From Fodinibius salsisoli (GTDB taxonomy: Bacteria; Bacteroidota; Rhodothermia; Balneolales; Balneolaceae), in NCBI RefSeq assembly GCF_026229185.1, contig NZ_JAGGJA010000009.1, positions 62,001 through 126,000 of the forward strand: a stretch of 64,000 nt of DNA, read 5' to 3'. A model generated the notes under the pieces. It had not been told where the DNA came from and made no database searches. It was given only the letters and a program-made list of their open reading frames with translations. Numbering within the stretch: position 1 is the first letter of the stretch; the number at the start of each line of letters is the position of its first letter. Shown piece after piece: positions 62,425-64,000 of the stretch. The translations under genes and the position numbers were made by a program.

Positions 62425-63474
62425 TTGTCTGAACGAAATCCTGATATAGCCAAACTTTTAGATGATGATTCATTTGTCCGGTGGATCAATAATGAAGCAA
62501 CACCGGAAGAACAGCAGCAATGGGAGTATTGGGAAAGCCAGGGAGAAGAATATCGGATGTTGAAAGAGCAGGCAAAGCTCTTGTATGAGCTTCCTATGGC
62601 CGATGATGCAGGGGAAGATAGAAAGCAGCAACTGGCTCGTTTAAACCGTTCTATTGATCAAAGGGAGCATAATGTTTGGAGGTTACCATTTGTGCAAAAG
62701 CGAAGTACAACGGCCTACTCTTATGCCGCTGCGACCATTGCACTCCTGATTGGAGTGCTGAGTATAATACTTTATTCAATTGAAGAAGGTCGTACTTCCA
62801 GCCAAGTCGCCTATCGAACCGTATCTATTGATTATGGTATGCGGGGAACGATCGAGATAAGTGATGGCTCTCAAATTACACTCAATTCAAATACTAAACT
62901 TCGGTATGCCCCGGAGCAGCTTAATGCAGATACGATAGAAGTGTGGCTGAATGGCGAGGGGTATTTCTCTATAACCCGCAATCCTCGGGGGCAACGCCGT
63001 TCTTTTATTGTCCATACCTCCGAAGGAAATGTTGAAGTGCTCGGAACAAGGTTTAATGTCAGTACGCGCGACCAGCAAACGAATGTTGTATTAGAAGAAG
63101 GAAAGGTAGGCCTGGAGCTGAAGGATTCAACACAGCAAGCCAGAGATAGCTATGTCATGAGACCCGGTGAGTTGGCTGTGCTCAGTAAAGACAATAAAGA
63201 AATTGGAGTTCAGGCTGTAGATCCGGCTTTATACACATCCTGGACGAACCACAAGATGATGTTTGACAGGACGGCTTTAGAGAAGATTGCCAAAGATATT
63301 GAACATACTTACGGAGTTGATATCCAGGTAGATGGGAGTAGCTTGAAAAGTGAAAAAATATCAGGATCAGTTAATAACCCTGACCTGCAAACTTTGCTCG
63401 ATGGCCTTTCAGAAGCATTGGATATTGAGATACGCCGAACGAACAATCATATCACTATTTCTCGCAATAAATAA
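62425..63474 (+). CDS. FecR-family anti-sigma factor (second)
   Basis: A 349-residue anti-sigma regulator paired with the sigma factor encoded at 61686. The likely TTG start at 62425 follows an AAGGAAG Shine-Dalgarno site (62414-62420), and the cytoplasmic head reads RWINNEATPEEQQQWEYW. One transmembrane helix lies about residues 94-113 (AAATIALLIGVLSIILYSI). The FecR domain follows (MRGTIEISDGSQITLNSNTK; EVLGTRFNVST) with a C-terminal STN-like end (KISGSVNNPDLQTLLDGLSE). Normal length. Confidence 0.92.
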   Translation: MSERNPDIAKLLDDDSFVRWINNEATPEEQQQWEYWESQGEEYRMLKEQAKLLYELPMADDAGEDRKQQLARLNRSIDQREHNVWRLPFVQKRSTTAYSYAAATIALLIGVLSIILYSIEEGRTSSQVAYRTVSIDYGMRGTIEISDGSQITLNSNTKLRYAPEQLNADTIEVWLNGEGYFSITRNPRGQRRSFIVHTSEGNVEVLGTRFNVSTRDQQTNVVLEEGKVGLELKDSTQQARDSYVMRPGELAVLSKDNKEIGVQAVDPALYTSWTNHKMMFDRTALEKIAKDIEHTYGVDIQVDGSSLKSEKISGSVNNPDLQTLLDGLSEALDIEIRRTNNHITISRNK

Positions 63475-63541
63475 CATTGATCACATTTTGATCAGCATCG
63501 CATCAGTAGTAGACAATTATAATCCAAAACCGAAGGGATCT

Positions 63542-64000
63542 ATGATAGGTAAATTTACAAAACTTGCAGCGATTGTTTTATTCATATTAGTGCAATCGTT
63601 GGCACAGGCACAAAAAATAGACAACAAGTGGGTGGTCCGAAGTACGCTGGACGAGCTCGACTTGGTGCAGGAAAAAGTAACACTCGAAAAAGAGCTTAGT
63701 CGTATTGAAAGGGCTTTCGAGATAGACTTTATGTACCCAAGTGAGCTGTTAAAAGGAAAATATGTCAGCCCTAAGGATCAGCTCTCCCAGAATTTAAGGA
63801 AGGAGCTAAAACGTTTATTAACTCCTAACAATTTAACCTTCAAGCGGATTAATAATCGTTCCTTTGTTTTATCGAAAGCAGATTCCGTTGAAGCAAGCGA
63901 AAAGACCAGGCAAGCATTAGAAGTTATTTCCGGGACGGTTACCGATGCCCAAACGGGCGGAACGCTACCTGGGGTTAATGTGATGGTTAAAGGAACAACA
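63542..64000 (+). CDS. SusC/RagA-family TonB-linked outer membrane protein, N-terminal part
   Basis: The first 153 codons of a third SusC-type receptor, cut by the right edge. An ATG at 63542 starts a signal peptide (MIGKFTKLAAIVLFILVQ, ending LAQAQ). An STN domain follows (VTLEKELSRIERAFEIDFMY; LKRLLTPNNLTFKRI). The start of the carboxypeptidase-regulatory-like domain (ISGTVTDAQTGGTLPGVNVM) reaches the border. It lies 67 bases after fecR, giving the classical sigma-FecR-SusC order with a signalling-competent receptor. Confidence 0.9.
   Translation, partial: MIGKFTKLAAIVLFILVQSLAQAQKIDNKWVVRSTLDELDLVQEKVTLEKELSRIERAFEIDFMYPSELLKGKYVSPKDQLSQNLRKELKRLLTPNNLTFKRINNRSFVLSKADSVEASEKTRQALEVISGTVTDAQTGGTLPGVNVMVKGTT

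Overview
The window looks like chromosome of a Gram-negative polymer degrader of the FCB group (Bacteroidota or Balneolota; I lean weakly to a Balneola-type genome). The evidence is three SusC/RagA-type TonB-linked receptors (one cut by the right edge), two SusD lipoproteins, three FecI-type ECF sigma factors (two with FecR anti-sigma partners), many lipoprotein signals, Tat-exported enzymes, two giant FG-GAP/UnbV lipoproteins, and weak or absent Shine-Dalgarno sites.

Layout. (1) 1-622: the broken 3' end of a DUF1593/Sde182-like gene. (2) 928-15752, plus strand: an FG-GAP lipoprotein, then an apparently complete extracytoplasmic sugar-acid module. It has an RraA-type aldolase, two Tat-exported enolase-superfamily enzymes around a BASS transporter, an AGE-type sugar epimerase, a PQQ dehydrogenase with a built-in haem c domain, an SMP-30 lactonase and a CBM9-like protein. 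(3) 16053-16625: an orphan ECF sigma factor. (4) 16.8-26.8 kb, minus strand: a type I restriction-modification island (hsdR, GxxExxY, Fic, DUF6161 membrane protein, hsdS, RAYT transposase, hsdM) rich in palindromic repeats. (5) 27182-27501: tRNA-Ile2(CAU) and tRNA-Leu(UAA). (6) 27790-30880: kbl and an epimerase-type threonine dehydrogenase, then a DeoR/AgaR-type regulator. (7) 35851-30953, minus strand: a tight five-gene operon with AgaS-like SIS protein, two PfkB kinases, a class II aldolase and an amidohydrolase. (8) 36069-61462, plus strand: ECF sigma, FecR, SusC, SusD, SusC, SusD, DUF1735/discoidin protein, FG-GAP/UnbV protein, two discoidin metallopeptidases, a PhoD-like phosphatase and a GH109 alpha-N-acetylgalactosaminidase-like enzyme. 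(9) 61686-64000: a second sigma/FecR/SusC set running off the edge.

How the parts may work together. The most striking observation is a set of AgaR-like operators (core TTTCRTTTYRTTTY) in front of kbl-tdh, the agaS operon and the GH109 gene. This suggests one regulon that frees alpha-linked GalNAc, degrades it by the tagatose-phosphate route and converts threonine to glycine. Together with the outer-membrane import genes and metallopeptidases, this would fit use of mucin-type O-glycoproteins (GalNAc-Thr). That is an inference. Separately, region 2 looks like an exported oxidation-lactonase-dehydratase-aldolase route in which every enzyme carries an export signal.
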